Shown here: in pieces, positions 20,581 to 31,962 of the stretch
Numbering within the stretch: the first letter of the stretch is position 1
Layout of the letters: every line of letters begins with the position of its first letter
Source: Gautieria morchelliformis
Lineage: Eukaryota; Basidiomycota; Agaricomycetes; Gomphales; Gomphaceae
Assembly: GCA_015179125.1 (NCBI GenBank)
Contig: WHVA01000361.1
Span: 55,155-119,154, forward strand
Reading direction: 5' to 3'
DNA length: 64,000 bases
Translations under genes and position numbers: made by a program
Notes under the pieces: model-generated
What the model was told of the DNA's origin: nothing
The model's database searches: none
What the model saw: only the letters and a program-made list of their open reading frames with translations

Positions 20581-23500
20581 CTCCCCCTCAGCGAGAAGTC
20601 CCTTCGGTAAAATCCTAATTTCCCTAATAGATACCTATGTTGGTGCATGTCTAGTCCCTTTGTAAATATGTCCGCTACGTTCTCCTTCGTTGGTACGTAC
20701 GTAAGTGATGCCTCGTGGGAGGCCACTTTCTCACGGATAAAATGATATGCGACATTGATGTGTTTGGTACGCGCATGATACGTTGCGTCATTCGATAGTG
20801 TAATGGCGCCTAGATTGTCTGATCGAAGTGACGTGGGCTGGGTTTGATCGATTCCAAGTTCCTCGATGAAACGTCTCAGCCAGATTAATTGCTTGGCGCC
20901 CTCGGTAAGTGCCATGTATTCGGCCTCCGTGGTAGATAGCGCGATCGTTCGCTGCTTCTTCGAACTCCATGCAATGGTTCCTCCTCCTAGTATAGCTACG
21001 TAGCCACTAATAGATAGTGCGTCGTTTCTATTAGCATAATCCGAGTCGACAAATATTTCGAGGTCGAGACCAGCGTCTCGTCGGAATGTTATGCCGTCAT
21101 CACATGACCCCTTGAGGTACCTGAGCGCGTGTTTGATCGCCGTCCAGTGCTCGGGTCCGTAAGTAGTAGTGAATTGGCTCAGATGTTGTATGGTAAAAGC
21201 TAAATCAGGTCGCGTGCTGAGTGCTGCGTACATGAGTGATCCGATCGCTTTGGCATAGGGTACTTCGGCAGTTGGACCTGTTGAGTCCATGGGTGTCGTG
21301 AGTTTGATCATTTTATGCAGGGGTGTAGATACCGAATGAGCCGTTGTCATGTTGAATCGATCGAGTATGATGTCGATGTAATGTCCTTGAGACATGATCA
21401 GTGTTCCCTCATCCCTATTCCTCTCAACTCTAATTCCCAATATTTTCTTCATTTCTCCTAGATCTGTTAAGGGGAATTTTCCATGAAGCTCCCCCTTGAG
21501 CTTAATCATCCCTCCCTTGGAGTCAGCAAATAGTCCGAAGTCGTCCACATATACTGATATGACTTCGATTGAATCCTTATCTTGTCTGATGTAGACGCAT
21601 TCATCGGCTGTACTTTGATGGAAGCCGAGATCGAGTAGTAATTTGCGTAAGCGCTGATGCCAAGCTCGTCCCGATTGTTTGAGTCCGTAGAGCGCTCTGT
21701 ATATTCTTAGAACGCGTCCAGATCCATCATCAAATCCGTCGGGCTGGCGCATGTAGATCTCCTCATCTATGGTTGAATTGAGGTAGGCGCCTTTGATATC
21801 CATCATTTCGATTTCCCAATCGAGTGTGTTTGCGATCGCTAATAGAACACGTAGTGAATCGAATTTGACCATGGGTGAGGTTATCTCGTAGTAATCCATC
21901 CCTGGCCTCTGTGTGAATCCTTGAGCCACAACCCTTGCTTTAGCCTTATCGAATTGTCCATCCGGTTGCGTTTTGACAGCGTATACCCATCGGCAACCGA
22001 TAGCTATTCGTCCGGGTGGTAGTTCTGTTAATTCCCATGTTCCTAATGTCTTGTGTTGATCCATCTCAATTTCCATCGCTTTCTCCCAGATCGGCGCATC
22101 ATCACGTGATACCGCCGCTCTGTAATTCTCAGGTTCAGTGACGATTTCTCTCGTTATGTAAACCTGCTCGGTGCGTCCTGAATTATTCAATTTCCGGTAA
22201 TCCGGTCTTTGAGTGATACGCGCGCTCCGTCGGATCTCTGGAGCCGGCGCTTGTTCAGGTGGATCAGGAACGGGCGTCGTGTGGGGTGATGACGTCTGTG
22301 GGGTAGATGTGATCGGGTCCGGCACATGCTCGCGCGGTGAGTGCTCCCCCTCGAGCGGTGCCGTGTCGTCATCGTCGTTATCTGGGATAGGGTAGAGTTT
22401 GTTGTCGTTTTCGTCAAATGTAATATTTCTTGAAATTTGAACATGTTTTGAGGCTTTATTGTAATACCTCCAGGCTTTTGCATGTTCAGCTACTCCGACG
22501 AAGATATGTTCTTCTGCCTTTGGATCAAGTTTGGCTCGACGTTGATCCGGCACCATAACCCAGCAATTTGTCCCAAATTCCTCTAGACGTGCTATGTTCG
22601 GCTTCTTGCCGAATAGTGCCTGGAACGGCGTTGCGTCATCTCCAAGCGCTCGCGTGGGTGATCGATTTTTGATATAGCACGCGTAAGCCACGGCCTCGGG
22701 CCAGAGTATTTTTGGCAGGTTCTTGGAAAATATCATTGCCCGTGCGTGCTCGAGTAAGGTCCGGTTGAGTCGTTTGGCGATTCCATTCTGGGCTGGGGAG
22801 TATGGAGCTGTGGTCTCCATGATAATGCCATATTTTGCACAAAATTCCTTGAAATTTTTATTGACATATTCCCCTCCATTATCCGAGCGAAACCTCTTCA
22901 GTTTCTGACCTGTTTGGGTCTCGAGGAATGCCTTGTACGTCTCGAAGTGTTTGAGCGCTTCATCTTTGGCGCTCCCAAAATAGATGACCGTGTACCTCGA
23001 TTTGATGTCCGTGAAAGAATAAAAGTACTTTTCACGTGATGGTCCCTCGGTCTGGGCAGGTCCCCATACATCGGATACTGTCAGGTCACCGACCTGTTCT
23101 ACAGTGTCCTCGGCTCTTTTGGGGAATGGCTCCACATGCCGCTTGCCTTGTATGCATGCCTTGCACTGGCTCGGCTCGTTTGACTCGTCGATCTCGAGTC
23201 CAGTAACTAGGTCGTTAGATTTCAACAATTTTATGGAGTTTATGTTGACGTGCCCTAGTATCCTGTGCCATTTGTCCCATGACCGCCCCTTTGCCGCTGC
23301 GGCAAAGTCCCGTGCCTCGACTGATCGAGTGACCCGTGCCTTCATACAGAACAGCCGCCCGCGCTTCTGTCCCTGTGCGAAGGTAACTCCGGCGCGTGTT
23401 TTGAATTCGACGCCGGTGCCTGAAAATGTGGCCGTGTTACCCTTATCAGTTAGACGCCCTACACTGATAAGGTTGTTCGGCGCATCTGGTGCGTGTTTGA

Positions 23501-24549
23501 CGTCACGTAGCTCGATCGTGTTCGTCTTGGCGCCGATCTTGAATTCCATGTATATAGTGCCTCGGCCTTGTGTATGTAGTACCGCATCAGGTGAAATTCC
23601 TTCAATCTCTGATGGTTCCTCGGCATAGCTAGCGAAATCGTTTCGGCTTCGAGCTATGTGTGTTGTTGCCGCTGAATCGGCTAGCCAGTCGGATGCAGAT
23701 ATAGCACTGTATGCTACCTCCTTAGATACAAATGCGAAGTCTTTTTCTTCTGCTTGTTTGACTGTTTCTTTGTTCCCTGATTTGAACCATTTCGGTGCTT
23801 GGCCCTCCTTGCCGCCACCTTTCGCCCAACAGTCCTTCACGTAATGACCCTTCTTGCCGCAATTTCGGCATTTTCCCTTTGTTGCTCCTGAGTCATCTTT
23901 CTTGGGCCTGTGACGTTGTTGCGCCTTAAGCGCCGTCTGCCGTGCCGATCCAGCTTTCCGTGCTCGATCCTCATCGAGGACCCGAGCTATTAATATATCA
24001 GCTGTTGTCCCGGCTCCACTGGCGTTTACTGCCGTAATAAACGCCGACCAAGAATCTGGTAATGACGTCAGCAACATGTTCGAGAACTCGGTCACTGATG
24101 TAATGCCCCCGCGCATTCAATTCCTGTTGAATGCCGCGGAGCTTGCGTACGTGCTCCTCCATGTTCGCGCCGTCCTCGGCAAGCGTCCGGAAGAAATCTC
24201 TTCGGAGATTTACAATCCCCACTGCTCCCTTAGATTCGAATATCGCTTGTAGACTAGTCCATACAGCAAACGCAGACATCGTCTGATTGATGTAAACTAC
24301 TTGTTCATCGGCAACTCTGAGGCAAATCTCTTTTCTAGCCTTCTTGTCCTTCCTTCTCCAATCGTCGATCTCCTGCTGTTCGGTCGCAGTGACGTTGTCG
24401 GCATCTGCCGGTCTCGGTTCCGTCTCCCTGCCGATAGCCACGTCCCACAGATCTGAGTCATCGAGTATCCACTCGAGCCGCCGGCGCCACGCCGCGTAAT
24501 TATCCCCGTTCAAGGGGTCGATCTTGTACGTGTTGTTGCTACTCGACAT
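20529..24549 (-). pseudogene. Copia gag-pol polyprotein with one frameshift
   Basis: Gag starts at 24549 (MSSSNNTYKIDPLNGDNYAA). At a run of five G near 24112 the frame must shift by one base to enter the 1195-residue frame that reads to 20529. Domains in order are: gag knuckle CRNCGKKGHYVKDC; protease WLADSAATTHIA; pre-integrase zinc region with KWHRILGHVN and CKACIQGKRH; integrase with DVWGPAQ and RSDNGGEYVN; reverse transcriptase with MMDIKGAYLN, LYGLKQSGRAWHQ and VYVDDFGLFAD; RNase H with FVDSDYAN, STTEAEYMAL and RTKHINVAYHFI. The third integrase catalytic residue is Lys, in PAQNGIAKRLNRTL, where the family has Glu. RT and RNase H look intact. Confidence 0.9.
20581..20592 (-). promoter_or_regulatory. 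Polypurine tract of the young copia element
   Basis: On the minus strand GCTGAGGGGGAG directly abuts the 3' LTR edge. It lies within the pol coding frame, so it serves as both codons and the plus-strand primer. Confidence 0.65.
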
Positions 24550-24613
24550 CGTCGATCGGTATTGAGTTATTGGAGTATAGAGCGTAGTTAGATTTGTAGT
24601 AGTTTAGTTATGC

Positions 24614-24628
24614 GCGGGGCCCATAACC
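24614..24628 (-). promoter_or_regulatory. Primer-binding site of the half-tRNA type
   Basis: Directly after the 5' LTR the minus strand reads GGTTATGGGCCCCGC. This is complementary to the anticodon arm of initiator tRNA-Met in its GGGCCCAUAACC form, not to a tRNA 3' end. Drosophila copia is known to prime from such an internal fragment of tRNA-iMet. The ATG in this site opens a six-codon upstream frame (MGPAHN, stop) before gag. Confidence 0.7.
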
Positions 24629-24849
24629 TGTGGAACGAAGGAGATATAATAATCTGTTATTCTATGATCTGTACAAGATCGTCTGCCCTTATATACTAAT
24701 TATGATGTTTCTATATTACCAATCTCTTCGAGCTGCTGTGCCGATGCGGTGCCGGTGCACCAGCAACCCGGGGTCGAGATCGTTCTCGAACCTCCGGCTA
24801 AGTGCGTGCCGGCTCTGCCTCGGCGGTGTCATCGTCCCGATTACTAACA
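24629..24849 (-). repeat. Copia 5' LTR
   Basis: This 221 bp copy is the partner of 20360-20580. It is followed by TATCT at 24850-24854. Confidence 0.95.
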
Positions 24850-25085
24850 TATCTCAGCGATTGTGCGCATCTCTGGTTATTTCAAGTTATTGGATTCACT
24901 TTGTCCCGGGGCTCTCTGCTGGTGCATCAGCGGGGCGCGCCACATGTGGCCAGGGTCAACCCACCGCTATGTGGCACTCGAGATGGGAAGCGCCCTCGCG
25001 TTGCGCCTTATATATTTCCCCTTTCTAAGCTTTACGCCAACACCGTTGGGAACCATTGAGCTCAACCTCATATAAGTGCTGGACG

Positions 25086-26716
25086 ATGGAAATCAGCTTT
25101 GCGTCACAGGTTTCCTCAGGTGGCCAAGCCGGGTACTAATCTTTGAATCATGTAACTAATCACATCTACCCGCAGCACGGATTATCAGCTCTTCCGATTT
25201 TGCCTCTCTTGCCTTTCTTTTGTATGACCATGGTGAAATTCTTGCAGCTAATCTCGAGAAAGACGACTAACTATGATACAAGTTCTCACCTTTGACGCCG
25301 AGGTACGTCAGTCACCACGAGAAGACAGTCGTCGAACTCATACGGAATTATACGCAGGTAGAACTTGTATGGAAACACCCCGGATGGATATTTGGAAAAG
25401 TGTTATTCCTTTTTGTAGAACTTTCCACTTTCTCAACTGGGCCAGGGAGAGGCTGATGGCTCCGTTCCTAGAACCGTTGTTTTGGACCGTTTACCCTTAT
25501 CCTGAATATATTAGGTGCAATCGCTGTTGTCAAAACTGTCAGATTTTTAACCCCTTCCACAAGTGTACACAAATCCTTCTGTTTCGTTGAAGGTGCGCTC
25601 GTATCGACATATTACACAAGTAGGCCACTGATGTCTTCACAGTTGTATGTCTCCACTCCTGCCGTACCACGACTCTTTACTCACGGATCCTCGTTCGGCA
25701 GCTGCACCGATTTTTACTGGGTGGTAACCACATCGTATGCAAATTTTTGATCTTCAGTTGCCTTTCCTGAGTTGCTAACAGGGGGGCTATCTCTATAGTT
25801 ACCGCGCAAAGTAAGTACAAGTCTGGTAGGATGTTGCAATGTTCATATTTGATGAGCAGTTATCCTGATGACTCGCGTACATATCTTCTCTTTGCTTCAA
25901 TTATCGGGTATTCTCTGACAACGGTACATCCTCCACAGCTATACGCTGTTTATGAGCGCAATAGAAGGCTGCTAGTATTGTTTGGCATACTTTTTGTTGC
26001 CGAAATTGCTGGCTCCCTTGCTATTGTAGATACGGGCTCTCCACAAGGTATATTGCGACTACAATTGTGGCCTTTCTATGGCAGTTTTTGTCTGACTAAC
26101 TCTCCAGGTATTCCTAGGCCTAAGGGGATACCGACGGGTTGCTACGTTGTTGGCCAGACACCACAATGGTTCCTTACCTGGATCCCGCCGCTCATCTGTG
26201 AAAGTATTCTGTGTCTTTTGATGCTCTACAAGGCTTGGACAACGTATAAGAACAGCCAGAGCTCATCGCTGCTACGCCTGATTATACGTGATAGGTGTGT
26301 TCCGACCCTCCATCCGTGTGGATAGAGAGACTAATATAGGCCAGCGTACTCTATTTCTTAACGTAAGTACTAGTTCGCCTTGACAGACATGAGGCTACTT
26401 GAGCCAGGTCTGCAGCATGTTTGCCATTTTGCTCCTAAATTGCCTGGTTTGGGCCTTGGCCTCTCAAAATTTCTCCGATGTTCCTGTCAAGTGGGTCAGG
26501 ATTCGGCATAGTACTGGCTACGTATACGAACACCTTGTTTTCAGATGGGCGGTTGCCCTCCCATGCTCGTTGGGTAGTCGACTTTTGCTCAACATGCGTG
26601 AACGTGTCTATGTTTCAGAAACTCCCCAGAGAGTGTCGAACCTCACGGGAATAGGAAGTTTCAGAGTGGCGGTGCCATCTGGACTATCTCTGGGATCGGC
26701 ACGAAGTTATGCATAG
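25086..26716 (+). CDS. DUF6533-type seven-helix membrane protein (copy A)
   Basis: Start ATG at 25086 (MEISFASQVSSGGQA). Spliced through many short introns it gives ARIISSSDFASLAFLLYDH joined to VLTFDAE, then VELVWKHPGWIFGKVLFLF and NRCFGPFTLILNIL. Later exons give FGSCTDFYWV, LYAVYERNRRLLVLFGILFV, TPQWFLTWIPPLICESILC and LLRLIIRD. The last part has SVLYFLT, MFAILLLNCLVWALAS and WAVALPCSLGSRLLLNMRER. These match the DUF6533 N-terminal signature and the later helices of this basidiomycete family. No inactivating lesion was seen in the exons checked, though some joins are uncertain. Plasma-membrane location is inference. An inverted paralogue lies at 42738-44369. The longest open frame here (from 25831) begins in an intron. 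Confidence 0.65.
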
Positions 26717-26949
26717 GCTCCATTGTGAGTGAATTTCTGTGGACGATGTCGTGGCTAAACTCTAACCGCTGACCTCTTCAAGTGGCAGGTTGTGGCGTGG
26801 GTTGTACTGTGCATAGCTGGGAAGGGACGGACTCAGACAGTTCCCTTTGTGAGCAATGTAAAGTATTAATTGCGTGCATTTAGTAACTGGATATACAGTT
26901 CCGACTTTCCACTGCCGCGCCTTCGCCATCAAGCCTTGGTGTGTTTCTA

Positions 26950-27487
26950 TCGGACCTCCCACGAATCTCTGATTCCCATCCAGCTATAAGGAGTCCATCA
27001 GTCATCAGTCATGGTATACCCCACCACTTTTTCCAAGTACATTGTGGAAGTAATTTAAATATTTACAATTCTCTTTATTTATAATATTTATTAAATTATT
27101 TTTATTATTATTAAATCCAAACAATTTATCTTTCCCACAAGTCTCTATATATTTCTTACCCAGGTCGAAAGTTATCCTTCGTTGATGAAGTTTGAGATCA
27201 CAGGCCCGCTCTTATGTATCCAAAGACACTTTTCTTCAACGATAATAGTCATCATGTTGCCGTCATCTGGCGAACTGACAAGGGGAGACACCAGACAATG
27301 TCCGAAGTGTAAGAGTTCATAGGGCAGAAGTCATTTGTAGTCACTGCTTTCCCTCTTCCACTACGACGCCTGTCTGGCTTATGAGCTTGCCCTTCACCCT
27401 TTTTAGCATTTCTGCTGTCTCGCCCCGCTCCTTTTGATGCTTGTCGATCCTGGTATGCAACGAAGCATAAAGAGCGACTCTTCGTCT
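26950..27487. other. AT-rich intergenic stretch
   Basis: At 27050-27130 lies a very AT-rich block of TTTAT/ATTAA words, contrasting with the neighbouring genes. No gene, hairpin terminator or repeat copy elsewhere in the window was recognised. Confidence 0.4.
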
Positions 27488-29184
27488 TTAAACGACACGA
27501 TAAAATTCAGTCATGCTAAGGAACGAGAGGGAGGGGAACAGACACACTTCATATGTTCTTTCACCTAGAAGTGCGCAAGATACAACATGAATTCTTACAG
27601 CGGGATATGTGGAACGTACAAAATCGAGAACTCTGCTGAACTTGTCAACCAATTCTGTCAAAGGGTAAGTATGACGCTGTCGTTTCAACGTCGTGACAGA
27701 AACTGGAAAGGAACGCGGGATTTACCGTCAGCCCCCCTTTCCCATTCTTCGCCAGAACACTCCGTCCAACGCTTTTTGGCTGCTTCATATCGATCCATGT
27801 GGGCGGCCACGTACTCGTCCACATCTTGTCCAGAAAATATTTTCAATTGATGCTCTTCCATGGTAAGGCCACGGGGCTCGTGCGATACTGCTTCCTTGAA
27901 TGGCTCGTTGTCTCTTGGTTCAAGTTCGGGTGAGTTAGTCACGGACGATTTAGAGCCGTTGTTGAATGACTGCTAATCCATATCCAAGGGAAATGGCATA
28001 TAGACACAATCAGCTTATAAATTATTAAACTGACCACGGACCTCATCATACGCGTCTATCCGGGCCCTCTTGCCCAGGGGAACACGGTCATCATCAACGT
28101 TGGCGTCGCTGATCCTCTTCTCACCCCGTTTTCCATGTGGCCCATGATGCCCGTATTGCACCTCTGCCGACCCATGATAGTGCTCCGACACCGGAAAGAT
28201 GTTTTCTTGGAATTCACCGTCGCTGCTAATCCCTGAAGAAAAGTTGCGGCTTTCAATCCTCGGACCACGCTGTCCAAACGCCCCGGAATTGTCTGTGAGT
28301 AGCTCATCTTCAACGGGACCATGAGGTGATCGGGGTCGTCCACTCCTGCTACTATTCGAATGATGAGAAACCGGACTGGGGAATCTAGCAATAGTATTTC
28401 TTGGGGGACCAGAACGTTTCCTGTTGAAAGCAGTGGTGAGGCTTTTGATTGAATCGTCGGAGCTATTAGCAGGTAAACGGCCGGATATATGCGAGTTACT
28501 AGTGTCAGCGTGAGAAGTATTAGACATTTCCTTAGTCCTGGAGTCATCCTCCGCAGAGATATCGGAACGCGGAGCTGGGTGCGAAGGCATTTTGAAAGGC
28601 TGTGCGAGCTGGTTAGAAGGCGGCATGTCAAAAGAGCCTTTGGAGGTCACGGGAGGAGGGGAGATAAAGTGAGAATAGGCGGATGGATGAGGGGGTGTGT
28701 TGCTTTTGGATATCAACTTTGAGCCTGGATATTGACGAGGCGAGCGAATGCCGAGTTCTTCGTTTTCCACGACTTCTTTGATGTTCGCGCTTTGGGGAAC
28801 AGCTTTCGCAAAGTTCGTATCGACGTGCTTGATCAATCCAGACAAATTAAGCCTTCCATGTCCTTCCCTGTTAGCATTGTAGACCATCTCTGTTTCAGGC
28901 ATACGCGTCCTCTGGGCACTGGCCTCGCTCTCCGAGCTGTCCGACGTCGAGCGATGTGGAACTAACTCGTCATTTGATAGTTTGTTTTTGGCAAATGATC
29001 CCGTGGCAGTGGTGGACACCTTGTTGGATCCAGAGTCAAATTCGGAAGAGATGGAATATGGTTCTTTAGAGCATGCTGAAGAGGTAGAGTTTCCATCACG
29101 AGATGAGGCCGAGACGCCACTCGCATCAGGAGCCTTGGCTGCTTGTGGTGCAAAGAAACGAGCTCGATTACCTGACGCCTGCAT
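27488..29184 (-). CDS. Probable Ecm11-like protein
   Basis: A long Ser/Pro-rich, probably disordered N-terminal region (start MQASGNRARFFAPQ at 29184, open upstream to 29343) leads to a basic patch, RVPLGKRARIDAYDE. An intron of about 67 bp (about 27960-28029) joins QSFNNGSKSS to TMEEHQLKIFSGQDVDEYVA. After the next intron come EEWERGAD and ELVDKFSRVLDFVRSTYPA. The C-terminal pattern, with W..C..EEW and a following helix, resembles the Ecm11 C-terminal domain; in yeast Ecm11 acts with Gmc2 in synaptonemal complex assembly. The match is by pattern only, so the function is tentative. The last codons are uncertain: the frame stops at 27488, or at 27511 if a very short intron is used. Confidence 0.5.
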
Positions 29185-29360
29185 GACAGTAAGTAGTATG
29201 GAAGCGGAATGCGGTACGCGTTTTGAAAGCCCGCTGAAAGTCGCTTTAAGTTGCCAATCGATTGGCAGCGGCTCAAGTTGTCCACTTCCATGTTCAAAGC
29301 GTACTACGCTTGGGCTCCGCCAACTACTGATATAGTGGCACAAGACGTTGTTCAGTCTGA

Positions 29361-30709
29361 GTGCTTATAAGAGCTGACTGGTTCACGGAATCTGACGCAT
29401 GCCCTGTGCCAACCCTCGTTATGGAGAACTTCAGCAGAGCATCTCCTAACCAAGTCACGCTCTTGGATTCTCTTACTTATCATGACCACGGACGGCACAT
29501 CCATTCCAAACCCACTACCATAGAAGATCGTGGTATTCTTATCCACTCTCCTCGTCCTCAACGAGCTGGGCAATTTTTTCCACTCTTGCACGCAGACCCG
29601 TCCTTATATACCTCTTCCTCACACCTCTGTGGTGACCAATGTGAACCCCTGGTGTCAGCCGCCTTCATGACACCGTCGCCAGTGCAGTCCGCTCCAGGTC
29701 CTATCATTTCCCGATGTGGGCCCGCTGGCACAGGGTGGGGTACTGAATTCCCCGGATCACATGAGACCCCGGCCGGCCTGTATAACCCCCCACTTCCCAG
29801 CGTAGACACAGAATCAAGAAATAAACAGCTCTACCAGAGCCGTATTGCCTCCCCAGACACTGCTTTCCTACCTAGCAGAACCCATGAGCGGATTGGACTG
29901 CGACATCAAGACATGGAGGAACCTGTTTCCAGCCCGCTCAGTGCGCCTCGTCAATTACCCAGCTATCGGGAAACTTCCGATGAGGCTCTGTGCTCGAGAA
30001 CGCCCTCTTTGAATCACACTGGGATACCGCCCAAACTAGCCTCGCATCTCTCGGGTTACTCGTACTGCTCAGTCCGTCATCTTGTGTGGCATGCGACGTA
30101 CTACCCTCCCAGTCTCCCACTTCTTCCAAAGGTATATCTGTCCAATTGCGTTGGATCTCAGCTGGATTCCTTGGACGGCACATTTCGAAAGCAACTACAA
30201 GTGTGTAGCGAACTACTTCGGCTTTACGCGGAGGACCCTATCGGGACCATCGCTATCATCATCGAATCCATATTAGAACGCGGTGCGACTTGGCATGATC
30301 CCTGTAATATTACCAGATTTTGCAGGTATTTTCTCTCCAAGGTGGTTGATGCGGTGGTTAGACCGGAGGCTGGCAGGCCCGACTGTACGGAGCCATATCG
30401 ATTGCTGATTCGTCGGACTTTCACTTCCACCTTCAACCAGTGGTGGTGTACTCCAGTATGTGTATATTTTCCTTTCCTTTTACTGTAATGCTTTAACGCA
30501 TTTTCGGCTAGCCTCACAAAGTTGGCTCAAAACCATACAGCTTCCTGGTCAGAGTCGCATCATTCTATGGATATCTGTATTTAGAGAAGACTCTCGACGA
30601 GGAAGACTTCCAAGCATGTCTCATATCTCTCTCACAACTGACACCTCTTCCAATCGAAGGACTTCGCTCTCTCCTGTTTGGTGATATTTCAGGCGATCTG
30701 TGGGTTTAG
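29361..30709 (+). CDS. Unknown protein with a helical, possibly MIF4G-like C-terminus
   Basis: Exon 1 runs from 29361 (an in-frame ATG at 29421 is an alternative start) to 30455. An intron (30456-30511, GTATGT...CTAG) joins exon 2, which ends at 30709. The first about 240 residues are Ser/Pro-rich. The C-terminal part is helical: KQLQVCSELLRLYAEDPIG, ITRFCRYFLSKVV, then RVASFYGYLYLEKTLDEEDF and CLISLSQLTPLPIEGLRSLL. That spacing recalls MIF4G/HEAT-type helical repeats of translation or mRNA-binding proteins, but I cannot confirm it. The gene is head-to-head with the Ecm11-like gene and the starts are about 180 bp apart, so they probably share a promoter. Confidence 0.5.
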
Positions 30710-30945
30710 TCTAAAACTCGTACCCAATACACGATTATGATCTGTTACCGGGCCCCTGCAATTGGAGTAACTGCGATTTTCTCTGAGAACCGTGTATCGC
30801 TATGATCTATCATGATACACAAAACGCAACTCAACAAATCGGCACCTACTCCGGACGTTTCGACGTCAGGAAGGTATTCCAATCGAAGGATTTCATTCTC
30901 TCCTTTCTGGTGATATTTCAGGCTATCCGAGGATTAGTGTTTGAC
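30640..30945 (+). repeat. Partial duplication of the terminal exon of the preceding gene
   Basis: The bases at about 30648-30710 (start TTCCAATCGAAGGACTTCGC) recur at about 30880-30945 with substitutions. The second copy reads IPIEGFHSLLSGDIS where the first reads LPIEGLRSLLFGDIS. The downstream copy has no matching upstream exon and is probably non-functional debris of a local tandem duplication. Confidence 0.6.
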
Positions 30946-31063
30946 TAGTTTCATTATGATCGATCACGACAGTACACAACGTTAATCACGAAAAGGCAAC
31001 ACTACTCCTCGACGTCACGTGACCAATGTCGTCACTACCATGCAGTTGAAGCATGCGCGGGAA

Positions 31064-31139
31064 GAGATAAAAAGAGCCCTATATTTTCATTACTTCATAT
31101 CGTTCCTCTCACCTTCCTTCCCTTCAAGCAACGATTCAG
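31064..31139 (+). promoter_or_regulatory. Core promoter of the LysM-associated gene
   Basis: A TATA-like GATAAAAAG lies about 70 bp before the start codon. A pyrimidine-rich CTCACCTTCCTTCCCTTC tract runs to within 20 bp of it. This arrangement is common in filamentous fungi for well-expressed genes. Confidence 0.45.
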
Positions 31140-31962
31140 ATGGGCGCACTTACTAATCGCTATGAAGACGATGTGCGTAACATCGTCACGACCTTTGTAT
31201 CGGAAATTGCACGTCTTACCAACGTTACGCATGTGTTGGCACAGGATGCCTCACATCTTCCCCCGGGGATGAAACGCGTCGGTTACGATGCTGATACCGA
31301 AAGGTACACCTTTCGCGAAGGGGACGATTTGTGGCTAGGAGAACCAGGATCATTCTATGGTGGGAGGATGAAATGGGCTGGAAAGATGCCACAAGCAGAC
31401 GGAGACGATGGAAAGGAAGATGATATAGACGGCAGCAGCGCAGGATACAGCGGTCAGTGGTCATCTGCAGTTACTCATCAGCAGTCACTGGTCGTGTTCA
31501 ACCGTCTATCCCAGACCATATCAACATCTCAGTGATGTCACTGCGCGAATATGCCCGAGAAGCTACTGAGGGCGGAAAGGACGGAAACGATGGAAAGGAA
31601 GATGATATAGACGGCAGCAGCGCAGGACACAGCGGTCAGTGGCCATCTGCAGTTACTCATCAGCAGTCACTGGTCGTGTTCAACCGTCTATCCCAGACCA
31701 TAGCAACACCTCAGTGATGTCACTGCGCGAATATGCCCGAGAAGCTACTGAGGGCGGAAAGGAGTCACCGCAGAATGTCGCTGACAACCTGTGGGGCGTT
31801 CCAGTAGTTTCTATCTCTGCTACTGGTGCGAAACCGCCTGACAGCCCCAAGGACAAGAGCGCACAGAGGTATCCGAGGAAAGTCAGGAGAGCGGCGACAT
31901 TGACAGCGAATGCACTCGGCATAATCAACCTACGTCCGGGCAAGGACGCGAATACGGCATGA
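31140..31962 (+). CDS. LysM-associated N-terminal domain protein with a duplicated exon
   Basis: Three exons (31140-31452, 31533-31634, 31715-31962) splice to 220 residues. The N-terminus carries LPPGMKRVGYDADTERYTFR followed by DDLWLGEPGSFYG. This resembles the segment preceding the LysM (CBM50) domain in fungal proteins, but no LysM repeat is seen here. Exon 2 (102 bp) and the 80 bp introns on either side result from a tandem duplication with a 182 bp period. Only after splicing does the frame hold, and VMSLREYAREATEGGK then occurs twice. The C-terminus is basic (RYPRKVRRAATLTANAL). The role is unknown; a link to chitin or cell-wall binding is inference from the family. Confidence 0.65.

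Larger units (their letters stand above)
20360..24849 (-). mobile_element. Young Ty1/copia element (4490 bp)
   Basis: Two 221 bp LTRs (TGTTAGTAATC...TTCCACA on the minus strand) that appear to differ at a single base (near 20517) enclose one gag-pol gene. TATCT flanks both ends (20355-20359 and 24850-24854). Order on the minus strand: 5' LTR 24629-24849, primer-binding site, gag, protease, integrase, RT, RNase H, polypurine tract, 3' LTR 20360-20580. The LTR identity indicates very recent insertion. Two defects are visible: a one-base frameshift in gag and loss of the integrase catalytic Glu. Confidence 0.95.

Noticed and set aside
25831-26325. Single-exon membrane protein starting MLQCSYLMSSYPDD
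   Set aside because: The first part is an intron of the DUF6533 gene; the real exon begins near LYAVYERNRRLL. The same applies to 43373-43612.
28056-28631. 191-residue minus-strand frame overlapping the Ecm11-like gene
   Set aside because: It is an alternative frame of the longer exon that continues in phase into the C-terminal domain.
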